Below are positions 34,505 through 44,097 of a stretch of DNA of 64,000 bases, piece by piece. Positions within the stretch are counted from its first letter, which is position 1. Each line of letters opens with the position of its first letter. This DNA comes from JBMOLL01 sp049325415 (lineage in GTDB: Bacteria; Bacteroidota; Bacteroidia; Bacteroidales; GCA-2748055). A model generated the notes under the pieces. That model saw only the letters and a program-made list of their open reading frames with translations. It was not told the DNA's origin and searched no databases. Where the stretch lies: assembly GCA_049325415.1 (NCBI GenBank), contig JBMOLL010000074.1, forward strand, positions 3,225 to 67,224, written 5' to 3'. Position numbers and translations under genes: made by a program.

Positions 34505-35370
34505 TTTCTTGCTTCCATAAAAAGTGAATCCGGCTTCCTCACGGAACCATCGGGTCGTGTATCAAGACCGAACGAACTCCAGCCGGGGATCTGGCTATGC
34601 CCGGCTTCCATTTTTACCGGCCCGGTAAAACCTGCACTGACCAGTATCCGTGCAAGAGAATATCTGTCGTACATCCAGCGATGGATCTCCCCTTTTTTCC
34701 TGAACTCTGCTTCCCGGATCAGTTCGCTGTCGGAAGGCCGGTATTCCTTTTCCCCGCTAAACAGCAGTTTTCCAAGAGCAGCCCTGACAGATCCTTTTCT
34801 CCGTCCGGTTTCAACTTTCCCTTCCCCTGACTGTGCTCCATGGTCACTCTTACGGGCGGCCAGCAGGGCCTTTCTGAGGCCGGTGAATTCTCCTCCCCAG
34901 CGGGAAAGAAGGTATTGTTCGTTTGGAAGATGCTCTTTCGCCAGGTAATCTTTCATACGTCCACCACTCTCCGTCCTCACTACCTGATCAAAAAATTCCA
35001 GCATGATCCAGTCGTAATTCTGTGCGGCAACCTCATCTCCGTTATCGGCAGCTTCCATCCATTTCAGGTATTCCCTGGCAATTGTTTCCAGGTCGGGAAC
35101 CGCGATCCTGATCACTCCTCCCGGTTTAAGCACCCTGTAGCATTCATGCAGAAAAGCAAGGCCCTGTTCTTCGGTAAAGTGTTCAAGCAGGTGACTGTGA
35201 TAAACAAGATCCGCCGACTCTGATTCAAAGGGTATTCCTTCGAGCAGGTTATGGCTGATCACTCCCTCGAGGGAGGAAGCAAAATCGATGTTCACAAAAT
35301 CCGGATGGATCACCGATCCGCAGCCGAGATTAAGCCAAAGCTCCTTTCTTTCGGGGTTCATTTTTACCAT
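34501..35370 (-). CDS. SAM-dependent methyltransferase (class I)
   Basis: A 289-residue protein (alternative ATG at 35361). The SAM-binding motif WLNLGCGSVIHPDFVNID and the later LEHFTEEQGLAFLHECYRVLKPGG and RIAVPDLE place it in the Methyltransf_11-like group of polysaccharide loci. Residues 130-240 are an unusual charged extension. It may methylate a sugar residue, possibly a chain-terminal one given the Wzt gene nearby. It overlaps the GT4 gene downstream by 4 bp and lies 9 bp after the GT4 gene at 35380. Confidence 0.85.
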   Translation of the reverse strand: MVKMNPERKELWLNLGCGSVIHPDFVNIDFASSLEGVISHNLLEGIPFESESADLVYHSHLLEHFTEEQGLAFLHECYRVLKPGGVIRIAVPDLETIAREYLKWMEAADNGDEVAAQNYDWIMLEFFDQVVRTESGGRMKDYLAKEHLPNEQYLLSRWGGEFTGLRKALLAARKSDHGAQSGEGKVETGRRKGSVRAALGKLLFSGEKEYRPSDSELIREAEFRKKGEIHRWMYDRYSLARILVSAGFTGPVKMEAGHSQIPGWSSFGLDTRPDGSVRKPDSLFMEARK

Positions 35371-35379
35371 TTTCCGGGT

Positions 35380-36654
35380 TCAGTGGTTTCCTGTTACAAA
35401 ACGAAAAGCCTTCATGTATCCATCCACCACGGTATGAATATTCACTTCGTTCCTGATTATAGCTGCTGAATTTTCGCCCATCTTTTTCATTAGATCGGGA
35501 TGATTGAAAAGATAGCGTATCCGTTCCTCCAGGCTGTTTTGATTTCCGCTTTCGAAGTAGGTTCCGTTATAACCTTCGCGGACGAGGAACTTTTCCGTTC
35601 CGTCGCAAACCGAACAGATAACCGGCAGACCGAAGATCATCGCATCGTTGATGGAGAGTCCTCCCATTCCGGCCAGAATATACAGGGAGCATGTGGCCAG
35701 GTAGCGTCCCAGCAATACAGGGTCATACACACCCCCTTCAATTCTCACCCGTGATTCCACTCCAAGTTTCCGGGCCTGTTCATGAAGCCGGTCTTTTTCG
35801 GGGCCATCGCCAAGAATCAGCAATTCGGCCCCGGGATAATCATCGCTGAGATCTGCCAAAGCTGTAATCAGCATATCCACCCTTTTCCACTCAACAAGCC
35901 GGCTCAGATGAACGATCCGGTAGGGATTGGGCGGCAGTACCGGCTCCATCCCACTTATCTCCTCCCGTATGCTGAACATCAGGTCGGTATCGGGTGAGTT
36001 CCTGGTAATAAAGATCTTCCTTGCCGGCACCCCGTATCCGCCATAGATCCCGATCGCATCGTCGATATAATTGACGTGGGCATCCGGGAAATTATAGAGC
36101 TTAGCCGGGAACTCAAAGCGGCTTTCAAACTCCCTCACCGATCTGCGGTCTACCACAGCTTTTTTATACAAACGGCTGATGCCCAAAATATTGAACACTT
36201 TTCCAAAGGAGCGGGGAAGGGAGGAAAAACCGGGTAGCGGGTTTTTATCCAGCTCTTCCTTGAATCGCTTACGCGCTTCTGCCAGGTCGGGGACCCTGAA
36301 GGGAATTGATTTAAGAATAATTTTTGCCCCGGTTTTCCTGATCAGCTCACGCCTCTCCCAGATACAGCGTAAATGACCGGGTCCGACCAGAACAATATCC
36401 GGCCGGAAAGACAGAATAACTTTATCAAGTTCAGGGAACCAGAGGTAGGCTTCCTTTTCTTCGGTCCTCTCCTCCAGCTGAATAATTTCGAAATTAGCCC
36501 CATTGCTGGTCTGGAATACACCTTCGCCAATACCCGGACTGTCGTTGCCCGGAACCACCATTTTAATCTCTACCCCCTCCCTCTCGTTGATCCGGCTGGC
36601 GATCAGGTTAAAATAGTGCGTCATGGCATTCATGACGATGAGGACCTTCGTCAT
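35380..36654 (-). CDS. GT4 glycosyltransferase
   Basis: A 424-residue GT-B enzyme. The N-terminus VLIVMNAMTHYFNLIASRI is unusual, but the donor domain is clear: IVHLSRLVEWKRVDMLITAL, ELLILGDGPEKDRL, and GMGGLSINDAMIFGLP. No membrane segment predicted. It overlaps the methyltransferase at 36651 by 4 bp, which suggests translational coupling. Confidence 0.87.
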   Translation of the reverse strand: MTKVLIVMNAMTHYFNLIASRINEREGVEIKMVVPGNDSPGIGEGVFQTSNGANFEIIQLEERTEEKEAYLWFPELDKVILSFRPDIVLVGPGHLRCIWERRELIRKTGAKIILKSIPFRVPDLAEARKRFKEELDKNPLPGFSSLPRSFGKVFNILGISRLYKKAVVDRRSVREFESRFEFPAKLYNFPDAHVNYIDDAIGIYGGYGVPARKIFITRNSPDTDLMFSIREEISGMEPVLPPNPYRIVHLSRLVEWKRVDMLITALADLSDDYPGAELLILGDGPEKDRLHEQARKLGVESRVRIEGGVYDPVLLGRYLATCSLYILAGMGGLSINDAMIFGLPVICSVCDGTEKFLVREGYNGTYFESGNQNSLEERIRYLFNHPDLMKKMGENSAAIIRNEVNIHTVVDGYMKAFRFVTGNH

Positions 36655-37397
36655 CCGGGCTGCTTTTCAAGTACCAGGCAACTGATCTGGTGGGGCTGGT
36701 CTGCTCCTGTTCTTTCAGGTACTCCCAGTCGTTCACCCACGGTCCAGAAATCTCCGGTAAAATACCGCCAGAATTCCTGATCTTTCATTGTCAGCCTGTT
36801 ATCCGTACACCATTTCTCCACCTGGCCGGCCGAGAAGGCACGGGTCGTAAAAGGCATGTTACGCGGTGCCGTGGAGCCCGGGAGGTCATAAACATTTTCG
36901 CAATAGTTATTCTGGTTAAAGGGAAAGGTAAGAACGAGCCTTCCGCCCGGTTTCAGAAGACCTGTCATATTGGCAACCGCCCTGTCGTAATCACTGATAT
37001 GCTCAAGGGTGCTGATGCAGGTGATCATATCGAAAGACCCCTGAAGGGAAGTGTTTGTGATATCGTCGTTTATCACATGGTAATGACGGTTGATCATGCC
37101 CTCCGGCCAGTAATCGACAATATTGTCAATTGCCGTTACCAGGAAGCCACAGTTTCGCATCAGGTGCGGCAGGGCTGTCTTTCCTGTTCCCACGTCAAGA
37201 ATACTCACAGGGCTATACTTTGCAAGCCGGGAAAACACAAAAGCATATTCGGCCGGCCGTTCATTAAAAGTAGAGTACGACTGGTTTTCAAATTCATTCC
37301 GTGTGACGAAATTCACGTATTTTATACCAAAATCAACCAGATATTTTAGTTCAAGTCTTTTTCTACGCCAGTCATGAATTCGCTTTAATGGCCTCAT
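36651..37397 (-). CDS. SAM-dependent methyltransferase (class I)
   Basis: A 248-residue protein with a basic N-terminus and the SAM-binding blocks SILDVGTGKTALPHLMRNCG, then ITCISTLEHISDYDRAV and GLLKPGGRLVLTFPF. The block after it (PFTTRAFSAGQVEKW) is shared with sugar and lipid methyltransferases of O-antigen clusters. It lies 34 bp after the Wzt gene. A chain-terminating or sugar-O-methylating role is plausible but not shown. Confidence 0.86.
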   Translation of the reverse strand: MRPLKRIHDWRRKRLELKYLVDFGIKYVNFVTRNEFENQSYSTFNERPAEYAFVFSRLAKYSPVSILDVGTGKTALPHLMRNCGFLVTAIDNIVDYWPEGMINRHYHVINDDITNTSLQGSFDMITCISTLEHISDYDRAVANMTGLLKPGGRLVLTFPFNQNNYCENVYDLPGSTAPRNMPFTTRAFSAGQVEKWCTDNRLTMKDQEFWRYFTGDFWTVGERLGVPERTGADQPHQISCLVLEKQPG

Positions 37398-37431
37398 AAT
37401 CTTTTTGGTTTAAATATCCTCCCTTGGTTTG

Positions 37432-38715
37432 TCAGTTGCGGTTGATCTGCCAGTTATGCCTTACCAGGTAAACCGGGTGGTTGGGATGCCTTGAACGTCC
37501 TTCCTGATAATAGCCCGAATCATCGACTACAACAGTAGCGGCAGAAATTATATAATCGGCGATGATGTTATTGACCGTACTGTATAGATTGAGAAGATAG
37601 TTCCCCCCGCGCAGCGGAAAATCCTCAATCAGGCAGTCGACGAAACCATCACCGCTTATCTGATCGAAATTACGACCCAGTTCATCGGTAAAGAAAACGA
37701 GCGCATGATTGCCATCAAGGGTATTGACCGAGATGGAAAATGCTACATTCCGCAGCACCCCGTATTGCGGGTCGGTTTTAAAATGTACCCTGATTGTTGC
37801 GCTTTTCCCGGTGATGATCGTTCCCTTGCCGGGAAGGACCTCAACATCGGTGAAGCGCAGTTTTCCGTCACCGCGACGGTCTGTCCGCTCTGTAATCGGC
37901 GCATTATTCCGAAGTATGATCTCGTTCCTGAGGTAATCCTCTACAATTTCCTCGGTTGACCCGTATGCCTCAATTGATCCATTCTTCAGCAGGATGCTTT
38001 CGTTGCAGAGGTTTCTGACGGCAGTCATGTTATGACTTACAAAAAGTACGGTGCGTCCGTCGCCTTTCGACACCTGTTCCATTTTGCCGAGGCATTTTTT
38101 CTGGAACTCCGCATCGCCCACGGCCAGTACCTCATCGACGATCAGTATCTCCGGCTCCAGAAAGGCTGCAACGGCAAAGCCCAGTCTGACCATCATCCCG
38201 CTGGAATACCTTTTCACCGGTGTATCGATATAGCGTTCCACTCCTGAGAATTCGACAATCTCATCAAATTTCCCGTCGATTTCCCAGCGCTTCATTCCCA
38301 TGATGGTTCCGTTCATATAAACATTTTCCCGTCCGGTGAGTTCCGGATGAAAACCCGTTCCTACTTCAAGCAGGGACGCGACCCGTCCTTTCAGGTGAAC
38401 GCTCCCCGAGGTCGGGGAAGTTATTCTCGATAACAATTTCAGCAGGGTACTTTTCCCGGCACCATTCCTCCCGATGATCCCCAGCACCTCGCCCTGGTTC
38501 ACGCTGAAACTGACATCTTTCAGGGCCCAGACATATTCGCTGCTGCCTTTATGGGAACGATCGTTCACCTCCCCCACCCTGGTATAGGGATCTTCCTTCC
38601 CCCTGACATACACCTGCCACCAGCGGTTCAGGTCATGGACCATCGTTCCTGTGCCCACCAGGCCGAGCCGGTAGAGTTTACTGAGGTTTTCAACTTTTAT
38701 TACAGGCTGAGACAT
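37432..38715 (-). CDS. wzt: Polysaccharide ABC exporter ATP-binding protein with C-terminal Wzt domain
   Basis: A 427-residue ATPase. Walker A GRNGAGKST (82-90), signature YSSGM (170-174) and Walker B ILIVDE (190-195) are intact. After residue 280 or so comes a beta-rich domain like Wzt_C, which in O-antigen exporters reads the non-reducing chain end. With Wzm (100 bp upstream) it would move a lipid-linked polysaccharide across the inner membrane. Two methyltransferases lie downstream, which fits a terminal modification recognised by this domain. Confidence 0.93.
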   Translation of the reverse strand: MSQPVIKVENLSKLYRLGLVGTGTMVHDLNRWWQVYVRGKEDPYTRVGEVNDRSHKGSSEYVWALKDVSFSVNQGEVLGIIGRNGAGKSTLLKLLSRITSPTSGSVHLKGRVASLLEVGTGFHPELTGRENVYMNGTIMGMKRWEIDGKFDEIVEFSGVERYIDTPVKRYSSGMMVRLGFAVAAFLEPEILIVDEVLAVGDAEFQKKCLGKMEQVSKGDGRTVLFVSHNMTAVRNLCNESILLKNGSIEAYGSTEEIVEDYLRNEIILRNNAPITERTDRRGDGKLRFTDVEVLPGKGTIITGKSATIRVHFKTDPQYGVLRNVAFSISVNTLDGNHALVFFTDELGRNFDQISGDGFVDCLIEDFPLRGGNYLLNLYSTVNNIIADYIISAATVVVDDSGYYQEGRSRHPNHPVYLVRHNWQINRN

Positions 38716-38815
38716 TTTATACTTCTTCCTTTAAATTCCCTATTATATTCTGACTTTTTTCCAGGCTTCCCAATTCGCTTTTCAACTTTTTCTAAGGGAG
38801 GATCCTCTTTCTACT

Positions 38816-39691
38816 CTAAATCGTATCCATAAAACTCTTCTCTGTCCTGTTAAAAACCAGCACACCCAGGAAAAGAAGAAGGATCATAAAAACGGCACTG
38901 TACAACAGTCCGTCCCAACTAAAGGTTCCGGTGCCGAAAAAACCGTATTTGTATGTTTCCACTATCGGTGCAATCGGATTCCATTTCAGGTAGTCGCGGT
39001 ATGGTTCAGGGACAAAGGAGATGGGATAGATAATCGGAGTGGCGTACATCCAGAGCTGGATGATAAAGCCCATCAGGAACTGCAGATCACGGTACTTTGT
39101 GGTCAGGGAAGAAACGATCATGCCGAAGCCCATACCTATTCCGGCCATCAGCACCAGCAGAAGAGGAGTGAGCAAGGCATAGGCATTGACATGGATCTCC
39201 GCTCCCTTTACCAGGTAGAAAACAAGGACCGCGATGAAAAGGAGGAACTGGATCAGGAACTTGAAAAGTTCCACAATAACAACGGATAAAGGACTGACCA
39301 GTCGGGGGAAATACACTTTCCCAAAAATATGTTTGTTGGCATCAAAGGTCCCGCTGGTCCTGCTGAAACAAATGCCAAAATAATTCCAGATACTGATCCC
39401 TCCCAGGTAAAAAAGCACGGGAGGGATTCCTTCGGTGGAAATATTGGCAACCCGGGCAAAGATAACCATGTAGATGATGGCTGTGAAAACAGGCTGGATA
39501 AACAGCCAAAGAGGCCCAAGGATCGTTTGCTTGTAGATGGTTACAAAATCCCTCCTCACAAGCATTTTCAGAAGGTCGCGGTATCTCCATATTTCTTTCA
39601 GGTGAAGATCGAAAAGGCTTCTTCTGGGACTGATCACCTGGTCCCATGATACACTATTGTCACCTGCTACAGGGATTTCTTCTTCCTTCAT
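38816..39691 (-). CDS. wzm: Polysaccharide ABC exporter permease
   Basis: A 291-residue ABC-2-type permease with six hydrophobic helices. The N-terminal cytoplasmic stretch LLKMLVRRDFVTIYKQTILG and GPLWLFIQPVFTAIIY, and the later ISFVPEPYRDYLKWNPIAPIVE, are typical of Wzm/TagG. It pairs with the Wzt ATPase 100 bp downstream. The upstream side is the repeat array 39692-40205, without a recognised promoter. Confidence 0.93.
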   Translation of the reverse strand: MKEEEIPVAGDNSVSWDQVISPRRSLFDLHLKEIWRYRDLLKMLVRRDFVTIYKQTILGPLWLFIQPVFTAIIYMVIFARVANISTEGIPPVLFYLGGISIWNYFGICFSRTSGTFDANKHIFGKVYFPRLVSPLSVVIVELFKFLIQFLLFIAVLVFYLVKGAEIHVNAYALLTPLLLVLMAGIGMGFGMIVSSLTTKYRDLQFLMGFIIQLWMYATPIIYPISFVPEPYRDYLKWNPIAPIVETYKYGFFGTGTFSWDGLLYSAVFMILLLFLGVLVFNRTEKSFMDTI

Positions 39692-40205
39692 TTTTCTACA
39701 TTCTTCATTTCACATTCTTCAATTATACTTTCCCTTTTCCTCACTTTCATCATTTTACACTTTACATTTTACATTCTACATTCTGCATTCATAATTCTCC
39801 CCTCTCATTTTTTCCGATCATAATACCGAATAACGAACGCCGAATTTCGAATGATAAAGTGCTCTCCTGTACTTCTTCCTCCTTCTTCATTCTACATTCT
39901 ACATTCTACATTTATAATTCTCCCCCCTCATTTTTTCCGATCATAATATCGAATTTCGAACGCCGAATTTCGAATGATGAAGTGTTCTACTGTACTTCTT
40001 CCTCCTTCTTCATTCTACATTCTATATTCTACATTCATAATTCTCCCCTCTCATTTTTTCCGATCATAATATCGAATACCGAACGCCGAATTTCGAATGA
40101 TGAAGTGCTCTACTGTACTCCTTACCCCTCCTTCTTCATTCTACATTCTGCATTCTACATTCATAATTCTCCCTCCCTTCTTCCTTCCCCCTATTTCCCG
40201 AAATC
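39692..40205. repeat. Array of 123-bp repeats, part 1 (three copies plus a truncated one)
   Basis: Each unit has a run of CATTCTACATT words, ATAATTCTCCCC, a CCGATCATAATA block, CGAACGCCGAATTTCG and AATGATGAAGTG. The CCGATC words fall at 39814, 39937 and 40060, a 123-bp period. A fourth unit breaks off near 40176, just before the four-helix-bundle gene. The long plus-strand frame across the array is a periodic artefact. Confidence 0.88.
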
Positions 40206-40565
40206 TCATTTCTGTTCAGTGGTCTTAATACTTTTAACTATAATGGAAATCAATTCTACTGACTCTGATTTCAGACTCGACAATAATTCAGTATCAATGC
40301 ATAGTTCTGCTCCCTCAATAATTCTCAAACAAACATTTGTTTCCCTCAATTCTTTCAAAACTATCTTCAGTTTATGAATAAAATCCTTTCTGGATTCCGC
40401 TCCTTGTGCTTCCCCATAATTCAGTGCTGGCGAAGTACCTGATCTTACGATCTGACTTCCAATTGAATTCCCGGCTTTTGTATTTGGTAAAATATCTACC
40501 AATTTTATTATTTGGACTGAAAATCTGATCAGCCTTTCTTCAAGATCATATTTCCTTCTGTCCAT
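40206..40565 (-). CDS. Four-helix-bundle protein (S23/IVP-like)
   Basis: A 119-residue all-helical protein. YDLEERLIRFSVQIIKLVDIL, SIGSQIVRSGTSPALNYGEAQ and FIHKLKIVLKELRET match the four-helix-bundle/23S rRNA intervening-sequence protein family (PF05635), a relative of bAvd of diversity-generating retroelements. No reverse transcriptase is nearby. Function unknown. The gene splits the 123-bp repeat array, and a 55-60 bp repeat segment is present on both sides (about 40117-40176 and 40574-40631). Confidence 0.88.
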   Translation of the reverse strand: MDRRKYDLEERLIRFSVQIIKLVDILPNTKAGNSIGSQIVRSGTSPALNYGEAQGAESRKDFIHKLKIVLKELRETNVCLRIIEGAELCIDTELLSSLKSESVELISIIVKSIKTTEQK

Positions 40566-40815
40566 AACTTTCTCTCCTTACCCCTCCTTCTCCATTCTAC
40601 ATTCTACATTCTACATTCATAATTCTCCCCTCTCATTTTTCCCGATCATAACATCGAATATCGAACGCCGAATTTCGAATGATGAAGTGCTCTAATGTAC
40701 TCCTTACCCCTCCTTCTTCATTCTACATTCTGCATTCTGCATTCATAATTCTCCCCCCTCATTTTTTCCGATCATAATACCGAATAACGAACGCCGAATT
40801 TCGAATGATGAAGTA
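40566..40815. repeat. Array of 123-126 bp repeats, part 2 (two copies)
   Basis: Two further units of the same repeat follow the four-helix-bundle gene, with CCGATC at 40642 and 40768, a 126-bp period. The last one ends 7 bp before the stop codon of the Wzc-like gene. Confidence 0.87.
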
Positions 40816-40821
40816 AAGAAG

Positions 40822-43155
40822 CTAACTCCTGTAATAATCGCCGTATCCGTAGCCATAGCCGAACTGGAAACCATAGTAGCCCGATCCGCCACCGACTTTT
40901 ACCCCGTTGAAAAGTACCACGGTTTTTGCCAGGCTGTTCCTGTCGAAGAAATGGCCGAGTTGCTGAAGAGCAACCACCGGGGTTTTCCCCTGTCGTGTAA
41001 CCAGGATAATCGCGTCACAGACTCCGTAAATCTCCACCGCATCGCTGATCGTGCCTACGGGCGGTGTATCGATAAGGACGTATTCAAATTCTTCCCGGAG
41101 TTTTTGAATCAGATCCGACATCTTCTTCCCGCTGATCAATTCTGCCGGATTTGGAGGAACCGGACCGGAATGAATGTAAAACAAACTATCATCGTCGCTC
41201 TTGTTGATGATGGAAGTGATATCTGCCTGATCGGAGAGATATTCGCTTAATCCGGCTCCGTTTGACCTCCCAAAATAAGTCTGCAAAGTCGGTTTTCTGA
41301 GGTCGGCACCGATCACAATGGTCTTTTTGCCCTGCAATGCCAGGGCATAACCCAGGTTGGAGGTTACAAAACTTTTGCCTTCTTCGGTGATGGACGAAGT
41401 AATGAGAAGAACGAGGCGGTCGCTGCCTTCCTTCAGGTAACGAAGATTCGACCTGAGGCTCCTGAAGTTCTCTGCCACCAGGCTCCGCGGTTCATCTCTG
41501 ACAACCGTCGGATTGGGATTATTACCGATCATACCCACGATAGGAAGATTGATCAGTTCTTCCAGCTCAGCCAGGGAAAGCAGATTATTCCGGGCCAGTG
41601 TACGCTGGAAAAAGAAAGCTACCGGTATCAGCAAACCGGTAAGCAGGGCGATCAGATAATTTCTCGAAGTTCTCGGTTGTAGCGGTGTGGCACTGAACCA
41701 GGCCGGTTCAAGGCTGCGGTAATCGGAAATCAGGGCTGCCCGGGTGATCCCCGCAACTGCCTTCTTGTCCATGAGCAATGTGAAAACCTTTTCGTTGAGA
41801 GAATACAGCCTTTCGTTATCGTTATAAACGATTTCTTCACTCAGGGTTGATCTGGCTGATCGGAAATATTCACCAATCTGCATGTCGGCTTCATCAACCT
41901 GCAGGTTATTTGATTTAACGGTGCTGGCAATGCTTTCCATCATCACATCCTCAAAAGCTTTGATCTCCAGCTCTTTTTGTTCAAGTTCCTTCTGGTAAAC
42001 CCTGGAGTTCAGGTTTAACTGTGCCAGGCTCCGCTCTTCCAGCCGGAGGTTAATGTAGGCACTTACCAGATTATTGAGTACTTCGTTTTCGATTCCAAGA
42101 ACCGAGGGTACAATGATCTCATCCTGACTGCTTGAACGTATGTAATCGCTCAGGTACTGACAATAACGGTTTGAGAGCAGGTAATGGGCCTTTTTTTCTT
42201 CCAGGTTTGATATCCGTTCAAAAACAGAGGAAGAACCGGCTGAAAGCTCCCTGTTTCCCATCTTCAGATCGCGCAGTTTGCCAGCCAGCATTTCCATGGT
42301 ATCCGTAACACTGGCCAGTTGCTCATCGATAAATGAAAGGGTACGGCCACTGCTTTCCACTTTCCTTTGCACATCACGGTCGCGGATTTCCTCGACGATT
42401 CGGTTGAGCACAACGATATCCTTTTCGGGAACAGGACTCTGAATGGAAAGCCGGAGCATGGCCACCTGTCCGTACTGGGAGGAAACATCGACCCGGATGC
42501 TTCGCTTGTAATAATTGGTAAGATCGGACAAGCGGTTTATTTTAAACATCCAGTCGCCGCGGTTTTCAATGGGGTAATTTCTTTTCACGGTGAACCTGAA
42601 CCCTGCTACTTCCCCCTCCCTTCCAAAGGTGAATTTTTTACCCTGCAACTGGTCTTTCCATACCTGATCGGTGGAGGTCATGGTAAAATCATCTCCGCTG
42701 ATGGTGGCTATACGGAAGATCACATCATAGGGTACCATGTTATTCCTGTCGTAAACAACGGTAATCGGCAGATCACCAAAACGTTCATAGGTACGGACAT
42801 AGCCTTTCGAATAATAGGTGACCAGCAGGTTAAGGTCTTGCACGACCTCCTCAAGCAAGGGCGTGGAGGTAAAAAATGCCCTTTCATACTCCGTATTCAG
42901 TATATTCTTGTAAATGTTGGCGCCCAGAACAAATGAGGCGCCGTCGCCGGCCACATCCTCGTTCCCCTTGACCACTTTAATCTGGCTCATGTAGATCTTA
43001 TTGGCATACCTGTTAGTCAGAAAGGCCACAGCCAGACTGGTAATGGCAAAAAGTGTGATCCACTGCCAGTTGTGCATCAGCTTTAACAGCAACTTCTGAA
43101 TTAGCCATTTCTGGAAGATGCTGGGGGATGGTGTAGCGGGATTGGGACGATTCAT
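40822..43155 (-). CDS. wzc: Wzc-like polysaccharide co-polymerase and BY-kinase
   Basis: A 777-residue inner-membrane protein: N-terminal Wzz-type helix (about 30-48), a long periplasmic domain with coiled-coil segments, a second membrane helix (about 505-525), and a cytoplasmic tyrosine kinase domain. Walker A TSSITEEGKS (586-595), a Walker A' strand VIGADLRKP (614-622), Walker B VLIDTPP (693-699) and a Tyr-rich tail (about 760-775) are visible. In Walker A' the first Asp is Gly, as in many Bacteroidetes members. It would control chain length and export together with the Wza gene 36 bp upstream. Confidence 0.92.
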   Translation of the reverse strand: MNRPNPATPSPSIFQKWLIQKLLLKLMHNWQWITLFAITSLAVAFLTNRYANKIYMSQIKVVKGNEDVAGDGASFVLGANIYKNILNTEYERAFFTSTPLLEEVVQDLNLLVTYYSKGYVRTYERFGDLPITVVYDRNNMVPYDVIFRIATISGDDFTMTSTDQVWKDQLQGKKFTFGREGEVAGFRFTVKRNYPIENRGDWMFKINRLSDLTNYYKRSIRVDVSSQYGQVAMLRLSIQSPVPEKDIVVLNRIVEEIRDRDVQRKVESSGRTLSFIDEQLASVTDTMEMLAGKLRDLKMGNRELSAGSSSVFERISNLEEKKAHYLLSNRYCQYLSDYIRSSSQDEIIVPSVLGIENEVLNNLVSAYINLRLEERSLAQLNLNSRVYQKELEQKELEIKAFEDVMMESIASTVKSNNLQVDEADMQIGEYFRSARSTLSEEIVYNDNERLYSLNEKVFTLLMDKKAVAGITRAALISDYRSLEPAWFSATPLQPRTSRNYLIALLTGLLIPVAFFFQRTLARNNLLSLAELEELINLPIVGMIGNNPNPTVVRDEPRSLVAENFRSLRSNLRYLKEGSDRLVLLITSSITEEGKSFVTSNLGYALALQGKKTIVIGADLRKPTLQTYFGRSNGAGLSEYLSDQADITSIINKSDDDSLFYIHSGPVPPNPAELISGKKMSDLIQKLREEFEYVLIDTPPVGTISDAVEIYGVCDAIILVTRQGKTPVVALQQLGHFFDRNSLAKTVVLFNGVKVGGGSGYYGFQFGYGYGYGDYYRS

Positions 43156-43191
43156 ATTTCCGGTACTTGGAGTAAAGTGATTGCTAAAGTG

Positions 43192-44025
43192 CTATTTTCC
43201 ATTAACAGATATCAGGGTGATAACCATCAGGACCAGGGATAAGGTCGAAGTGATCAGCCCCAGGGTCTGTGGCACATTCTTAACCAAAAGCCTGTTTTTC
43301 ATAGGACTGACGATAATGACATCGTTCGGCTGCACAAAATAAAAACTGCTGGACAGGAAAGATTCATCAAGCAGGTTGACATAAAACACAAGGTTCATAT
43401 CTCCGGATTTTCGGATGACCTTTACTCTGGAAAGGTCGCCGAATTCTGAAATTCCGCCAGCCATCGACATTGCCTGCAACAGGCTCAGTGAATAATCAGT
43501 TGATCTGTACATCCCTTCTCCCTCAACTTCTCCCAGAACAGAAAACCTGAAGTTGATCAGGTTCACCTTGGTGACCGGATCCTCAAGTTCTGCTGATACC
43601 ATATGGTCCAGTGTATCCTGAAGTTCAAAGAGGGTCATCCCGCCAGCCTGCAGTTTCCCGATTACGGGAAGATGGAGATAACCAAAGGGATCAATCCTGA
43701 AGCCAACGAGTGCCGACTGGCTGAAATTCGTATTCTCCCCTGTCGACATGGTCCTGTCGGCCAGCAGAAAAGGATTGAATTCATCCGGTGTGGTTGTCGA
43801 TATCTTAATATCCACCTGGTCATCGGGCTGCAGACGGTACTGGAAATAGCCGGTTTCATACATCCTGACAAGGCTGTCAATGGGCAGACTGGCTGCATTA
43901 TTGAGCTCATCCCCATACTGCAGATAGGCGATCTTCCTGTTGGGGACACAGGAAACGAGCAGCAGGGCTAATGCCGCCATCATGCTCATTTTCAGGGAAA
44001 CTACCCGCTTCATCCTTTTAGTCAT
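43192..44025 (-). CDS. wza: Wza-like polysaccharide export lipoprotein
   Basis: A 277-residue lipoprotein with a signal and lipobox LLVSC (Cys26). The N-terminal part has QPDDQVDIKIS (Poly_export domain), the next FGYLHLPVIGKLQAGGMTL, and an SLBB domain with VLGEVEGEGMYRST and AMSMAGGISEFGD. A hydrophobic helix near the C-terminus (LGLITSTLSLVLMVITLI) is usual for Bacteroidetes members. It would form the outer-membrane channel partner of the Wzc gene 36 bp downstream. A second pair occurs at 50357-53677. Confidence 0.93.
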   Translation of the reverse strand: MTKRMKRVVSLKMSMMAALALLLVSCVPNRKIAYLQYGDELNNAASLPIDSLVRMYETGYFQYRLQPDDQVDIKISTTTPDEFNPFLLADRTMSTGENTNFSQSALVGFRIDPFGYLHLPVIGKLQAGGMTLFELQDTLDHMVSAELEDPVTKVNLINFRFSVLGEVEGEGMYRSTDYSLSLLQAMSMAGGISEFGDLSRVKVIRKSGDMNLVFYVNLLDESFLSSSFYFVQPNDVIIVSPMKNRLLVKNVPQTLGLITSTLSLVLMVITLISVNGK

Positions 44026-44089
44026 AGAAAATATTTTTCTTTCCTGAATAATATCTTAAAAAACTGAATTACTTACAGTTCATCTGACT

Positions 44090-44097
44090 CAAATTTA
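44090..44097 (-). promoter_or_regulatory. Candidate -7 box upstream of the minus-strand wza-wzc pair
   Basis: The minus strand reads TAAATTTG, matching TAnnTTTG, 65 nt upstream of the wza start. A TTTG occurs 14 nt further upstream, closer than the usual -33 spacing, so the call is tentative. Confidence 0.35.

Noticed and set aside
39646..40377. 243-codon plus-strand frame with FILHSTFYIHNSP repeats
   Set aside because: It arises from the 123-bp repeat array and overlaps the real four-helix-bundle gene on the other strand.
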